DNA of 64,000 nucleotides from Lanius collurio (GCA_020086605.1 JACBWW010000017.1:14561559-14625558); one strand, 5' to 3'; positions 51,608-64,000 are shown, counted from the first letter of the stretch. Numbers and translations: made by a program. Notes: generated by a model not told the origin, from the sequence alone.

Positions 51608-54241
51608 GTGAGAAATAACTTCTGATTAAATAACTGACAAAGTAGCTGAAAATCTGTACTAAAAATGTTAGATTATACTGATGCTTGAATATTGCTCAGA
51701 ATTTTAATTAATTTCAAGTTATGTTATGCAAGAGCCGCATAACTGATTTAATTCTACACCTAGGTTTAGCAAAACTAAAGGATGGTTTTATAGACATTAT
51801 ACAAATATATTTGTTTTGTGCATTTTTAAGCACAGCAGTTTAGCCTGGTAGGTTTGCTAAATGTTGCTAGTGGTTAAAGGTAAAACCCTTCACACTAGTA
51901 CAGTTATAATTCTGCTTTTTATAGGTTTTAATCATCATTATGGAAAGCCACAGGTGATTCTGCAGAGGGCTTTTATAAAACAACTAAATAGCATAATTTA
52001 AACCAATAAATGCTACTAACAAAGTACATCACTACTGCAAAAGCTTAATAATTTATGTGATATTTTAAAAATAATTCAAGTGAAAAGAAGAGTCTTTAAG
52101 AAAACCAAAACGTCTGCTTTTATCATAAGATCATGTTTTGTTTCAGTAGCTCTATCTGCTCATTGTTATTTTGACAATAGTTAACATACGACGCTTACAA
52201 CAAATACCCAAAATGTAGTCTTAGTTGTTCTGCCTAAGGGATTGTATTTTAATTTCCTTGGTAAAGTATCCCCTTAGAAACCTACTTCTTTTAATACGTT
52301 TAATTTCTATGTGCTGAACCACTAAGTGCATCTGCAAGCTTGGTTTAAGATGTTCATTTATCATTCTATATTAAGAGATTTGTAATGCTATGTAGTGCAC
52401 CATCCTTTCCTACTGTCAAGTCTCCTTAGCAATTGCTTAGATAGTTGACTGAACTTGATTTATAAGAACTGATTTCCAGATTGTCAACAATTTACTTTCT
52501 GATATTAAGTGTTATTGGCAGCAGTTGTTACCAGAGAAGGTGATTTCTCTTAATTTGAGAGAACTGTGATTTAGAACATCATAACACCCAGATGCTTTAA
52601 AAGGGCATGAAAGCCTAACAGAAAGAAACAGTAATCATATACAGTATGTTCTTAACATTGGTGTCAACAGCTCTTGCTGTTATTTACCTCTGTGAATGCT
52701 TCTGTACTCTATTCAGTTTGTCCAGCTGGACAGCATTGCTGTAACTTCTCCTGCAATTCAAGTTTAACATCAATATCATATTCCTTGAGACAAACTCCTT
52801 CACTGAGCAGATTTATAGTGACACTGCATATATTATAAATTACTTTTTCTTGATATTCTTTGCTATGGCATCTGCAGTTGTAGATTCAGAGTCCTTTTTT
52901 GTACATGAATATTTTTGACACCAACTTACAACTCACTTTGTAGCACAAGTCTCTACCTCTGTAGATAGGAGAGAAAAAAGACCACAGATCAGCATAGGAT
53001 TTCAAAGGTGTTTTCTTGGCCATGGATGCATTTTGTTACAATTATTTCAATGTCATTTTGTTGCCAAGTGTCAAATTTGACCTCTTCTTTAATTTTTACT
53101 TTTGTGACTCCTTTTTTCTTTTCCTTCAGTTTGGTTTTCATTTGATCTTGGAGCACAGTAGACAACATAAAAGGTGTCTCCTGAGTAAACTAACATGTTA
53201 GGCTTCTACCAGGTTTTATTATCAGTGGAGAATAATTCAATTAAATCCCTGTTTGCTGGGCCATACATAATAACCAAGAGATACTGTCCTATATATCTTT
53301 TCTCTTCATCCCTTCTGAGTTTTTAAGTTCCTTTCTGTAAACAGAGTAAAACATGCTCTAAAAGGATGTGGTTGGGTATCCTCACATTCTTGAAACTTGT
53401 AGGACTGTACTCCAGCACTTCTTTACACAATGCACACCTTCTAAACCCAGCAGAGCTAATTTAGCCATCTTTCAATGTCCAGTTACCATATTTGTATGTA
53501 TTATTTGTATGTACTATTTCTAGCAGTTCTATTATGAGATAAACAAATGCTGGGTATTTAAAGGTGTGGTTCTGATCCAAGAAATTTGTAAGGAAATATA
53601 TACAGTCTTTTTTTTTTTTTTGTCAGCTCCAGGTTATTCAGAAAGCACCATATTGCCTACTAGTTTTAACCTAAAACATAAAAAAAAAATCTGAATTGTC
53701 TTTGGCAAGCACTGTAAGTCTTATGACAGCACAGTTGGTCTCTTCTTTTTACTCCATGTTGCTGTAAGATGCATTGTTCTTGTTTGTACTTTATGATCTT
53801 TTAAATACTTTTTGTGTTTATATTGTGTGACATCCTTTTCAAATGTGTATTACAAATGTCCAGTTATACAGAATAGGCTATTCCATATCTATGCACCCGA
53901 ATTGGCACAAAAAGGTGAGAAGTCTGCCAAGCAAATTGCACTTTCAGCATGATACACTCAAAATGAGCATGAGAAAAGAGGAAAAGCTCCAGGAATTAGG
54001 AGGACAATAGATGTAGAGCATTTGAGGATTTAATCCATCTTTCTTCTCTCATGATGCATCTTCTTCATGTGATTGCAGCAGTTCTGCAGTCCTGGACATT
54101 CTACCTACTGTACCACCTTTCTTTAAAACATTTCTCAAGTTCAAGAGGATACAATTCATCCACTTTTTGACCTGTTATCATAACATTTTCAAATTAGTTT
54201 CTGACATATGCACATTTTTAGATCCATTTTTTCTGTTTCAG
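51608..54241 (+). other. PIP4K2A: Intron 5 of PIP4K2A
   Basis: A 2,634-nt phase-0 intron with donor gtgaga and acceptor ending tctgtttcag. The body is AT-rich with a T-run near 53.61 kb. I see no gene, structural RNA or recognisable mobile element in it. Confidence 0.93.
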
Positions 54242-54280
54242 GGCTCTACTGTGGCTCGAGAAGCCAGTGACAAAGAAAAG
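54242..54280 (+). CDS. PIP4K2A: PIP4K2A coding exon 6 (39-nt small exon)
   Basis: A very short exon of exactly 13 codons, GSTVAREASDKEK, human residues about 214-226. It completes the DLKGS motif begun at the end of exon 5 and carries the conserved REASDKEK stretch shared by all three type II paralogues. The acceptor tctgtttcag is good. The donor AAG|gtatgg departs from consensus at intron positions 4-6 and looks weak. The exon is symmetric (phase 0 on both sides), so skipping would delete 13 residues of the kinase core without a frameshift. A stronger acceptor-donor pair lies 160 nt downstream, at 54441-54481. Confidence 0.95.
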
Positions 54281-54440
54281 GTATGGTGCATTTCTGTTTC
54301 TTTTTCAATTAATTAACCTGCTAGCTAGACTCAGAGCAAACATAACCAGTGCTGTTCTGCCCCTTTCCTTTTTTTCTGCTATATTCTTCCCTCTTGAGTT
54401 CTACCTTATCCCTCCTTTATCTTTCCTCTATTTTCTGCAG

Positions 54441-54481
54441 ACCTTTGAATATTGGTTTGCAAAGGTGTTGAAATTTCAGAG
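54441..54481 (+). other. PIP4K2A: Candidate 41-nt cassette exon in intron 6 of PIP4K2A
   Basis: This segment is flanked by an excellent acceptor, a long pyrimidine tract ending ttttctgcag at 54431-54440. It is followed by an excellent donor, AGAG|gtaagtg, at 54482. Spliced after exon 6 it would read TFEYWFAKVLKFQ and then shift the frame into exon 7, since 41 nt is not a multiple of three. The shifted frame stays open through exon 7. Its splice signals look stronger than the donor of exon 6, 160 nt upstream. I know of no annotated PIP4K2A exon here. It could be an alternative or poison exon, or a decoy that is never used. Confidence 0.35.
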
Positions 54482-57400
54482 GTAAGTGAGCCAATCCTCT
54501 ACCTCCTCCTTTTCCTTTTCTCTTCTCTTAGTTTCTTCAGGGCCTGCCCTGAGCTAGGAAAACATCAGAACTTTGTTCCCTTCTCTCCTGCTTCATCTTC
54601 TTTCTCTTCCTCTTTTAATATTGAGATTTATGAAAACTCCCTGTCAGTTAATGGAATTATGTGATGGGACACCACTTCTAAAGTGAATGTGAGGATGAAC
54701 CAAACCTTGTATTATGAGAACCTTTGGGTATGTAAAGCTCATACAAATGAGCAAATGACTGACAGATTTGGATGTACATGTAGCTATAATGAGACTCAGT
54801 CTCCCTCAAATTCTGGGCTGAAACTTTGCTCTAAAAGGAAATAGATTGCTCCAACTTCAATTTATTTGGGAAATTTAATGTTCTCAAAATCAGTTTTTCT
54901 TTGTGGTTTTAGCAAAAAAGACAGATGGCATTTTAGGAGAGGTTTCTCTGGAGATTCTGCAGATAATTGGAAGTGGAACATAGTCTCCATCATCTAAGAC
55001 TTCTTAGATCTCAAATTTGGGTAAGGTCTAACAATCCATGGCCCTTGTTTTCTTAATTTGTCCAAGCACATTCCTCCTGAATTAGCATGAGATCATTCAA
55101 CAGTTCTTTTAAGAGATTTCATTTTATGCTGTCCCCAAATTCCATTCAGATAATTTGGTTTTTTTCCTAAGCAGTAGTTGTACCATACTTGCCTCTCTGA
55201 GTCTTCTGCAGATCACACAACTGCACTAAAGAGTAAGGGACAGGCAGCAGCTGTCAGTTCTTGCTACATGAAAAACTGTGCCTAGTTTTTCCACCTTTCC
55301 TAAGGCATGATGGAACACTTAAAATTCTTCTTCCAGCAGTAGGCAATACCACAGCCCACATGCCAGCTGCAGCTACCATTGTCAGCATTAGCTCTCTTTC
55401 GCTGTACCAGGCCCTCAAGATCATGTCTTGAATGGTCTCCATTCTTTCCTTGCCATCTGTTTTTGTTCTTGTTTAGTGGAGCAACTGTAGTGTTTCTAAA
55501 GGGGAGGGATTAACCCTTCTGTGTCTTGCAAACAATACCTAATGTCATTGAAAATCTCTGATGTACTATTAAAATAATCTGACAGAAATGAAGAGGACAT
55601 ATTATTTGGATGGAACTGCTTCAGGTTGCAACATTAATGCTTGCAATAGTAACATAAAATTTAATGATATTATGTATAGTCAGCTATACAGGAGCTGATA
55701 CTGTACAGACATTTACTGAAGTAGTTTTGAGCAGTCTTAGGAATATGCCTCATAATTATAAATAGATTATTAATAGTACACATATACTGTAGTTAATACA
55801 TTGAGTGAGAACCTCAAAGAAACTGTGCCTTAATTTTGCTGCTGTGTAAGTTCATGGCAAAATTACTGTTGAATTAGCTTATAGCTAAGTTGAAATGAAA
55901 TTATGTAGTCTTATATGACTGCATACAACAATTATTCTCTAAATTTTATGTGAAACCATAACTTCCGTAAGGCAGATAACAAAAATTCTAATCAACTTCA
56001 CATCTAGAACCTACCCTTTGATTTTGAGTATTTCTCTGAAAAATATATACAGAAACCTCATCCTCCTAATTCTTATTCTGCTATTTTAACAGTTTGATTT
56101 CTTGGGGATGGAACTGCACAATACTTATTGATGTTGGAAGCAGACAGTCTGAGGCTTTCAGAACAGCTGTCTCTCCATCATTCCCCTCAAACCCCAGTGC
56201 AATGCAGCAGGCAAGTGACAAGCTTGCATTCAGAACAAACATTTCTGAGAGAGGGAATTATTGGGTAGGCTTCTATGTTCATGGAGGGAACAGCATTTTA
56301 CACATTGAGACTCAGGGATTCAAGCAAGGGAAAATTAGTATTTTCCTTATTACGTAGGTTTTGTTTAAGTTTTGGAGTCTGCTGTTTGATTTGAAAAGGC
56401 CAGAATACGTTTTGCCTGTGGATTGCTGATGTTCAGAACATTTGTCACCACTGTGATCTGACTCTCCTGCAATAGGCATGACAACAGATTTACTCACGTA
56501 AACTACTCAAATGTTTCTAACACACAGCTTTTAGGCTTAAATAAAAAAAGTGTTGTATATTTATATGAATAGACAACAAAAGTTTGCTTCTGAAACTGAG
56601 CAGTGCTAAAGAGCTGCTGTCATGAGATGTATCTCTGCACATATGCCACTGATTTCAGGACCTTGAGAACTCTTGTCCTGAATATGTAAATGGTCTGTTA
56701 TTCCTGAGTGGCAGGTAAAGCCCTGTAGCATGTTTTTTTACTTCCATTTTCTCTTAAGTAGATGTCAGTATTTCAAACCTATTGATGTCATCTATGAGAA
56801 TCTCAAATCAATCTTAATATTTGAAAACAAATGGAAAAGGCTTGAAAAGGGGGTGGGGGTGAAAGGCATTTTAGCAAATTCTCTGAAGAGATTTTGACGT
56901 TTCCTGTCATAGAAGAAATTGCCCTGAGTGATTAAACAAAACCAGACAATCTGAAAACCTTGGCTAGTAGTAAATTACTATCTAATTTTTAGCCAGATGC
57001 ATGCTAAATAATCAATTTATTAATATTATCTTGAAATTACATTAATATTAATAGAATTTCAATTAATGATGGTATTATTTAATTACTTATTATAAAGGTA
57101 TGGTTATTCACATCTGAGAGTAATAAAAGAAAGGAAGCTTTTGGTGCTAAATGTATGACTAAAATGTATGGCAATGGCTAGTTTTTAAATGGGATTTTAA
57201 GCAGTTCGTATTAAGTTTCAAATGACAACATTGAAGTAATCAAATGGTGTTCAGAATATCAAGAATAATATGTTTACTTCTCTTAAAGCTGCAGAAGTCA
57301 GAAAACAGAAGAACAGGTCTTTCAGTCATATTCTAATGCAGACTGTAAATTTTAGATAAATTACTTTGTAAAGGCAAATTTGGTAAAATTTAGGTTCTCA

Positions 57401-60400
57401 AATCTTCCTATCAAACTAAAAGTTTTAATTAATAAACGAGACAAGTATGCAAAAATATTTAATGGATAAGAAATCAGAGAAAAAGAATTATTCTACTTTC
57501 GTTTGGTAGTATAAAATAGGTGTTAGTATTCAAACTTTTTTTAAAATCAGTTTTTAGGAAGAAAAGTCTGATTGAGAATGGTGCTTTTCCATGCTGTTTG
57601 CAGTTTACCTCCTGTTTGACTGTCTTCAGCTGTTTAATACCCTAACATATTGATGAGCAGCTCCAAAAACTGTCATTTCAATATTTTGTGATAATCAGTG
57701 CAGAAACAAGCACCATTCCTTTAAATTTCACCTTAACACACAATTCCTTTCATTTGTGTTACAAATGATACTTTCAGTAATAAAGTCATTACTTTCTTGG
57801 CAGCATGTATCATAACATGCACTTACAGATGCCTTGGATTTTGAAAGAACAGTATGTTTCAACAGTTGTCAAATTCTAACAGCTGCTCCTTTTTATTTTT
57901 TGGGCTTTACTACTTTTCTAAAATTTTTATTATTTTAATAGGGGGCATTTTCTATTCATTCTTTAGACAATTTTGCCCTCTTAAGTGAAATGAGGATAAT
58001 GCAGAACTCCCCTGGTGGTCTGGCTGCTCACAATTATGCCCTACTTGCAGCAGAACATCAAATTAGCAGTAACAGCTGAGTCTACTTGTACTGATAGACT
58101 CTAAGCTGTTGCTTGTGACTGAGCAGCTCAGAAAGAAATTTGAAGAAGAAAAATAAAACCGAACTGAACTGATACCCACCACATTTCATCTTTCTCCTGC
58201 AATTTCAGAGATTATTACATGTTTTTAAACTATCTAAAACTGGTTGCATTGCCACCTCTTTAGTATGTGTTGTTTCATAAATCACCATAAATGCAGAAAA
58301 ATTGTGGTAAATACAATTGAACAAAGGATTTTCTATTCAAGTTTCTTTTGGTAAAAAGTTTGCCGTAGTTGACGGCTATGTTACATCTTAATTAAATTGT
58401 ATGCAAAAGACTTAGCTGTGAGAATTAGATTGGAAGTTGTCACTAGACATTAGCTTTGTGTTTTACTGTATATATTACAACATATAGTGATTAACTGATT
58501 TCTGAGAGGAAAGTGTAACCCAAGGAAGAAGAGCTTTAGTAGCAGAGCATAGCAACAGGATCACTCAGTTGAGTCAGGTTTCTTTTACTTTTGTTGTCAC
58601 TACATAAAACTGTATTCAAGGTAGATCATTCCAAAATTGGAGCTATATTTTCATGCTGTTTTACAATTGCTAATTTCAGAACAGCATTTTTTTACTTATC
58701 TTATTAGTGATTTCAGTCAGCTTCATGTGCTGATCTCACCCAATAGACTTCTGAAGTTTCTTAGATTCATCTGTGAAATAAATCAAGGTTGCAATGTACA
58801 GAGATTATAACTTTCAAAACATCACACTGCAAAGACATTCAGAGTCTTGGTTTCAGCATTTAGCCTTCTCATGACACCAGCCCCATTACAATTTTTCAAA
58901 ACAAATCACTAGTTTGCCTCTGTTTGAGGGCATAGGGGTGTTTTGTTTCATTTTTGTTTAGAAGTCTGCTTTCCATGTGTTAAAAGAATTTTAAAAATAA
59001 CGGGAATTTTGTGTTGCATTTTATATGTTGCAAGTTCATTTTGCAGCAGGAAGACATTAATGCTGGGGATAATGCTGGATGCATTTCCTTGGGCATTGAA
59101 AAGACAGTTTCTTTTGTGGTGCATGCTGGAATACTTAACCCTTCTACAGCATCCTGCACAATTTTTTTTCTCCTGCAAAAATACTTGTTGTACTGGTTAA
59201 AGTAATTTCAGTGTTTCCCCTCAAGCCCTATTTTGGGGTTACAGTTCTATTTCCATTGCCTTTTACAGACCTGTGATGTCAAGTGGAGCTGCATACCCTT
59301 GTTCATACAGAAACCTCTGTCTAGGGCAAGGCAGTTTGTACAACAGAGGTTTGGACCCAGCTCACAGAACTATTGGAGGCAAGAAGCTGCATAACTCAGC
59401 CTTCCAAAGGAAGTTATTCTTCCATCTTGTGTCTCTAATGACTCCCGACTTTTGATTCAAAATCACCTATTCCAAATTATTGCAAACTATTTTTAGCATT
59501 ATAGCCTTTTTTTTTTCCAAATACTGCCTTTCATACATGCTGATGAGCCCAGTACTTTAAAAATTAAGGTGTATGTGAGCCATTTACTGTTAGACAAGTC
59601 CAGGGTGTGGACCTTCACTTTTGGCAGATGTTTTACATTATTTTCAAAAGTTATAAATTGTAAGCCAAATTTTTCCATGATTAGCTGTGCAAATAACATG
59701 ACTTGTGACTAGTTCCAAAAAAAAAAAATAAGGCTGCTGTGCCACATTTCTCCTAAAACCTAAACTTTGCCTTTGTTAGACAAGAAATTGCTTCTGGATT
59801 GTTAGGACAATTAGTCTTTTTCCTTTTTCAGTGAAACACTTATTTGAAAACCTGCCTGACCAACAGCTATTTTAGCAAGCTGCTTCCAAAATGTCAGCCT
59901 TAATGTTAGCTAAGACTATTATTTTTGATGTCATGAGGCACACAAAATCCTTTTGGGGAAACAAAATAGATAATATTAATTTCAACTCATTAGGACAGGA
60001 TGCTGAATTGAGATGTGCTAAGAAATATATAAAAACTATTTCTATGTTAATCTAGAAATAAACCTTCAGTTGGTTCTTACATTCCAAGATTTTTTTAACT
60101 CAAAACAGTATCAGCTCTTACACTATACTTTCATTTTGAATAAGACTTTACACATTTTGTCATCTTAGTTACTAAGAAATTTTTATTGATTTTCAGCCTC
60201 TCAAAGGCAGTGAAATCTTCCTGCCATTAAAATTCTCTGTGACCATGGCAAACTTTGGAATGCAAACCTGAAGTGTGCCAACAATATGCTTTTTTAATAA
60301 ATAAATATATTTATAAAATCTGTCATACCTTTCTTGTATCTTTAAGTAAGGGATTAGAAAACGTGAAGGTGGTTCAGAAAGAAAAGCTATTATTAATTTA

Positions 60401-63400
60401 GTGGAAGTAGTTAGATGCTCATCTCCTGTGCAGCTCTTAAAATATTTAGTTCTTTAATGACAGCAATATGTTCATTATAATGAATTACATTCTAGGAGAA
60501 TCTTTTTCCAACAAGGATTTTGCTTCATTGAAAATATTTGAGACATCATAAAAAATTAACCATATCAATTATTTCATTAAATCAAAGTCTTTCATCTCAT
60601 TCAGATAATGTTTTAAACTTCCTCAATGTGATTCTATTTGTGTTTATTTCAGTGTGTAAGAAAATGAACATAGTAGGATTTTTTAACATGAATAAATGTA
60701 TTATTAATTTTGCATAACTACAAGTGCATCTCCTAGTTGAATATTTCATAGGTTTTGATTCTTAAATTCAAAAATCAATTTTAAGACCAGTTTCAGTTCA
60801 AGTACTACCAGACTCACTACTACTGCTGGCTATCTTTAGTAATATATGGGACAACAACAGTATCCTAGGATTATTCAGCTTTAAATAAATAGTGAGAATA
60901 ATGTTGCCTAGCATACCAAAAAAAAAAAAGAAAAAAGCTTTGTCTAATAACACCTAGAAAGAGGGGAGAGAGCAGGCTGGGAGGCATCATGCAAATAATG
61001 TGGTGAGGGCAACCACTGGCACAGAGCTTTTTAGCTTCTGTTTCTTAGATGAGACCCACTGTTTTTCCTTTGTCCTTTTTCTTCATATGCTTCAGAACTG
61101 GCTTTAAACTTGTATAGCTCTACACTTGCCAAGTTTTTTCAACTCTGGATATTTGGGTGAATAAAAATTACCTCAGATAAATATCATCAGAGGTATTATC
61201 ATGGACTGGGGGAACCTGCATACGAGGCAGTGGAGAGTCTGGTTTTTTGGGAGTGCTGACTCACTGCCCTGAACGTCCTTGGGAGTACCCCTTGGGTTTT
61301 GTGATGACAGGCAAGAACTGCAGCAGTGTCAGCTTTGCTAGCTCACTTTTATTATAAATAGATCAGAGACAAGGTTAAAGTGAAGTATGGCACCTGCACA
61401 ACTGGCTTACCAGCCCTAGCATCTTGCAAAAAAGGCACTGCTTGTAATTTATTTTTACTACCATAGGGCTGTCCTTGGTGGCGAGGCAGCTTCCCCTCAC
61501 ACCCCCGCCGCTGACTGGTGCTGTGCTCTGCGGGAAGCCTGCGGCAGAGCCTAGAGGCAAACAAACGTCTCAGCATCTTAACCACAAGCACATCCTTCCT
61601 CTGTGCTCACCCCCAGCTTTAAACGGCACTAGTAGGGGTTTTTTTCTGTGTTAATGGGTTTGTTTCACTTTAACCTCTGCCTAATTTAATCAATAACCTG
61701 GATATACTCGGTGGAAAAATAAGCTAGAGATTTTTTTTTTAAGTGATTTTGGGCTAAAAATAAAGGAAGCTTGATTTCCTGCATTCTTTTCTTTATTGCT
61801 TCATCTTAAATTATTTCATCCAAATCTCCTCTCCATTCTTAAGCATCCCACGCACTGGATTCCATCCTCCGGTGTTGGCAACATCCCGGGATCCACAGTC
61901 CTGCCTCTGCAGAATTAGCCCTGTCCGTGGGACAGTATGCTAGCTTGAGTACGATAATCTCTACAGCTGTTAGCATGGAATGCTTATCTGATGTTACCCC
62001 TGCTCATTTGTAAACCTCTTACTGAGTAGGCCAGAAAGAAAATCAATGCATGCTGTGCAGTCATATTGTGGTAAACAATCATTGTGAGCTTCAAAAAGTG
62101 TCCAGCCTTGTTTTTGTAAAGCAGGAGAGCACTGCTGAACAACTCCATGGAGGTGGAGCCTGGGATGAATGAATGGTGATAGCTCCAACTCAGCTCTTTG
62201 ATGTTTGTTTTCCTTTCCTTTCAAATATAAATAGAGGATCTCTATTAGAGGGTATTTTAATGTATCTGAATGTTCTCTAGGCAAGACAATAATAATTCAG
62301 AACAGCCAGACTAGGACCTTATTTCTTTCCAAACTTCACAGGTATCAGGATGCCATGGATTTAATAAATGATTCATAACTATTACAGTGTTACTAATTTC
62401 TTAAGTGGTATTGAGCAGTTATTGGAAGAAAAGGATCACTTTTCTAAACAAGAGTAGCATTGTGGTATCTCAAGCAATTCACAAATTCCTGGTCCGAAAA
62501 ATTAATTCAGACAGTTGGGGAACTGAGTATTTTGGCCACCTCAGTTCACACAGCCCAACTGCAAAAAGAACTTTTGGCTGTTGTGAAGATCTATAAGGGC
62601 CTTTCAGAGTCTGCTGTGGTGCTCACATTTTAATGCTGTACTTTCCAATATATCTGTTTTGGAGCAGAGGAAAGAACCTCTCAGATTCTTTTCCTTACTG
62701 TGTCATAGGAAGAAAATAAACTTCATGAAAAATAACATCTTCAGTAAGATTATAAGCAATATCTGACTAGTTAAACTTTTGGAGGACATTTCTGTAAGCT
62801 GATGTTAGCTGCCTTTTATTCCTAGCAGAAGGACTTTCAGATTAAGGGGAAATTACTTATTTGGGGTACTCACTAGTTCATGGCCATTGGCAGTTCATAG
62901 GAATTGCAGCACTGGTTGTTCTGTAACATTTTCTTTGTAAAGAAAACCTGTTCTTCCATACTATTGCTGGGGTAGGGAGAAAGTCTGTTCATTACTCTTA
63001 ATGAGCTGATTTTTTAAAAGCTCTGATTGCAGGAGTTACTATTGCTACTAGTTTGCTTGACCAAATGCCCTGAAGGAACTGCTCTTTTATTTGTCGGTTT
63101 GCTGTGGTTTTTTGAGTCAACTTCCAGTCACTCCCTTTAAAAACTGAGCCCATTTGAGTGTCAGTACTGAATCCAGTGGTTACTCTGACTTTCTTTAGCG
63201 TTGTTGCAAATCACTTCATGGGGGAGTTGAAGATGATCAAGTTGCTCCAACATCAAGAATATTTAATTAGATATTGAAGAGGCAGTGGTCTTCACTGCCA
63301 TTTGCTGCTTTTAAGCAGAATTTCATAAGTCATGTTCATTTGATGCTTTTCAGTAATTACTTGGTATTAGTCACTTTGTAAACATTCACATTGTTGTGCA

Positions 63401-63789
63401 AAATGCAATCCAGTCTGGCTTCCTCTGTAAGATCTGATGTAGGCCCTTTGTTATGAGGTATAGATTGTGTTTTGACTTCACTTATTGCCAGTTGCTTTGG
63501 CAAATGACATCTTGGAAGAAGCTCATTGCAAATCAGTATTCAATGCAAATCCACTATTGAGTTGGAGATTTTGTCCTGGCTGCATTTGCTGCCCAGTAAA
63601 TACATACCTTCTTGGCTGTTTCCAGGAGGGATAAACTAAGGAAAGAGCTCTGTGGGTGCAGTTATGGAGAGCTGCACACCATGGAGGAGCAGCAGCTCGG
63701 GGTGCCCTCTCAGACACGGGATCTCTGGAGGCCCTGCTGCCAGCTGGCACTGCACCAGGGCAGCAGCTCCACCACTCCTCTTTGCAATC

Positions 63790-63801
63790 CTGCTCTTACA
63801 G
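63790..63801 (+). promoter_or_regulatory. PIP4K2A: Competing upstream 3' splice site for exon 7
   Basis: ctgctcttacag ends at 63801, 19 nt before the exon 7 boundary at 63820/63821. Its use would add 19 nt and shift the reading frame. The tandem arrangement is visible in the sequence, but whether it is used is unknown. Confidence 0.35.
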
Positions 63802-63820
63802 GAATTTTTATTTGTTTTAG

Positions 63821-63934
63821 GCCAAAGAGCTGCCGACGTTCAAAGACAATGATTTTATTAATGATGGCCAAAAGATTCATATTGAGGAGAGTAACAAAAA
63901 GATGTTCCTTGAGAAACTCAAAAAGGATGTTGAG
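63821..63934 (+). CDS. PIP4K2A: PIP4K2A coding exon 7
   Basis: A 114-nt exon (38 codons, phase 0 to 0), from AKELPTFKDN to KLKKDVE, human residues about 227-264. KELPTFKDNDFIN and FLEKLKKDVE are conserved in type II PIP kinases. FINDGQKIHIEESNKKM differs from human alpha at several positions (human has INEGQKIYIDDNNKKV as I recall it) but is closer to alpha than to the beta form. The next exon, outside the window, should begin with the FLAQLKLMDYSLL segment that carries the catalytic aspartate. The acceptor is tttgttttag and the donor GAG|gtaaga is strong. Only about 66 nt of intron 7 remain before the window ends. Confidence 0.96.
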
Positions 63935-64000
63935 GTAAGAATGTGCCTGTTCAGTTACATGTGATTAAAATGTATGGCAAATTACAGATTTCCCAGGAAA
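63935..64000 (+). other. PIP4K2A: Intron 7 of PIP4K2A (5' end only)
   Basis: The first 66 nt of the intron after exon 7, starting with the good donor gtaaga. The rest lies outside the window. Confidence 0.9.

Larger units (their letters stand above)
54281..63820 (+). other. PIP4K2A: Intron 6 of PIP4K2A
   Basis: A 9,540-nt phase-0 intron with donor gtatgg and acceptor ending tttgttttag. It begins with pyrimidine-rich DNA surrounding a candidate 41-nt cassette exon. A small GC-richer patch lies near 61.47-61.57 kb, and another directly precedes exon 7 at 63.64-63.80 kb. A competing acceptor sits 19 nt upstream of exon 7. From 54.7 to 61.4 kb, and again from 61.6 to 63.6 kb, the sequence is AT-rich and I see no gene or recognisable mobile element. 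Confidence 0.92.

Noticed and set aside
40043..57305. A 22-nt string (taaagctgcagaagtcagaaaa) present near 40.04 kb and 57.28 kb
   Set aside because: The match does not extend beyond 22 nt on either side. Too short to define a repeat from two copies.
63612..63938. 108-codon frame overlapping exon 7
   Set aside because: It is read in a different frame from the conserved kinase sequence of exon 7. The kinase frame has clear homology and correct splice sites, so this one is a shadow.
1..64000. Search for a second gene, tRNA/rRNA genes, CRISPR arrays, or microbial or phage genes
   Set aside because: No dense long frames, no array of regularly spaced identical repeats, and no cloverleaf or rRNA-like sequence was recognised. 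The sequence is ordinary vertebrate intron and exon. Covariance-model scans could not be run, so very small RNA genes cannot be excluded.

Overview
The window is vertebrate genomic DNA, most likely from a bird. It is AT-rich, has long introns, and contains one clear protein-coding gene on the + strand. The bird assignment rests on a CR1-type LINE fragment (about 35.03-36.26 kb) and on the encoded protein. CR1 also occurs in turtles and crocodilians, so the class is an inference and the species cannot be told from this sequence.

The gene is PIP4K2A, phosphatidylinositol-5-phosphate 4-kinase type-2 alpha. Six consecutive internal coding exons are present: 21646-21743, 22847-22943, 39205-39357, 51461-51607, 54242-54280 and 63821-63934. 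All are bounded by AG/GT and join in one reading frame of 648 nt (216 codons). They correspond to human residues about 49-264, exons 2-7 in the human numbering. The window opens inside intron 1 and closes just inside intron 7. The first exon, with the start codon and promoter, and the exons carrying the catalytic MDYSLL region and C-terminus lie outside. The exons present encode the N-terminal half of the lipid kinase core, including the ATP-contacting lysine (K145 in human numbering), the TRNVF nucleotide-selectivity segment and the DLKGS motif.

Layout: 1-21645 is intron 1. It holds a poly-G tract at 8.5 kb, a degenerate 66-bp tandem repeat at 10.9-11.1 kb, and a near-identical 218-bp inverted repeat (11852-12069 and 13618-13835) around a 1,548-bp spacer. 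21.6-22.9 kb holds exons 2-3. 22.9-39.2 kb is intron 3, with the CR1 relic. 39.2-51.5 kb is exon 4 and intron 4, with a 44-bp tandem duplication, a short coding-like minus-strand block, a probable LTR and a possible pseudo-exon. 51.5-54.3 kb holds exons 5 and 6. 54.3-63.8 kb is intron 6, with a candidate 41-nt cassette exon close to exon 6. Exon 7 lies at the right edge.

No second gene, structural RNA, CRISPR array or microbial system was found. The most notable structure is the inverted repeat in intron 1. Its spacer has A/T strand asymmetry opposite to the flanks sampled, which fits a recent small inversion with duplicated breakpoints. The next most notable is the candidate cassette exon in intron 6.
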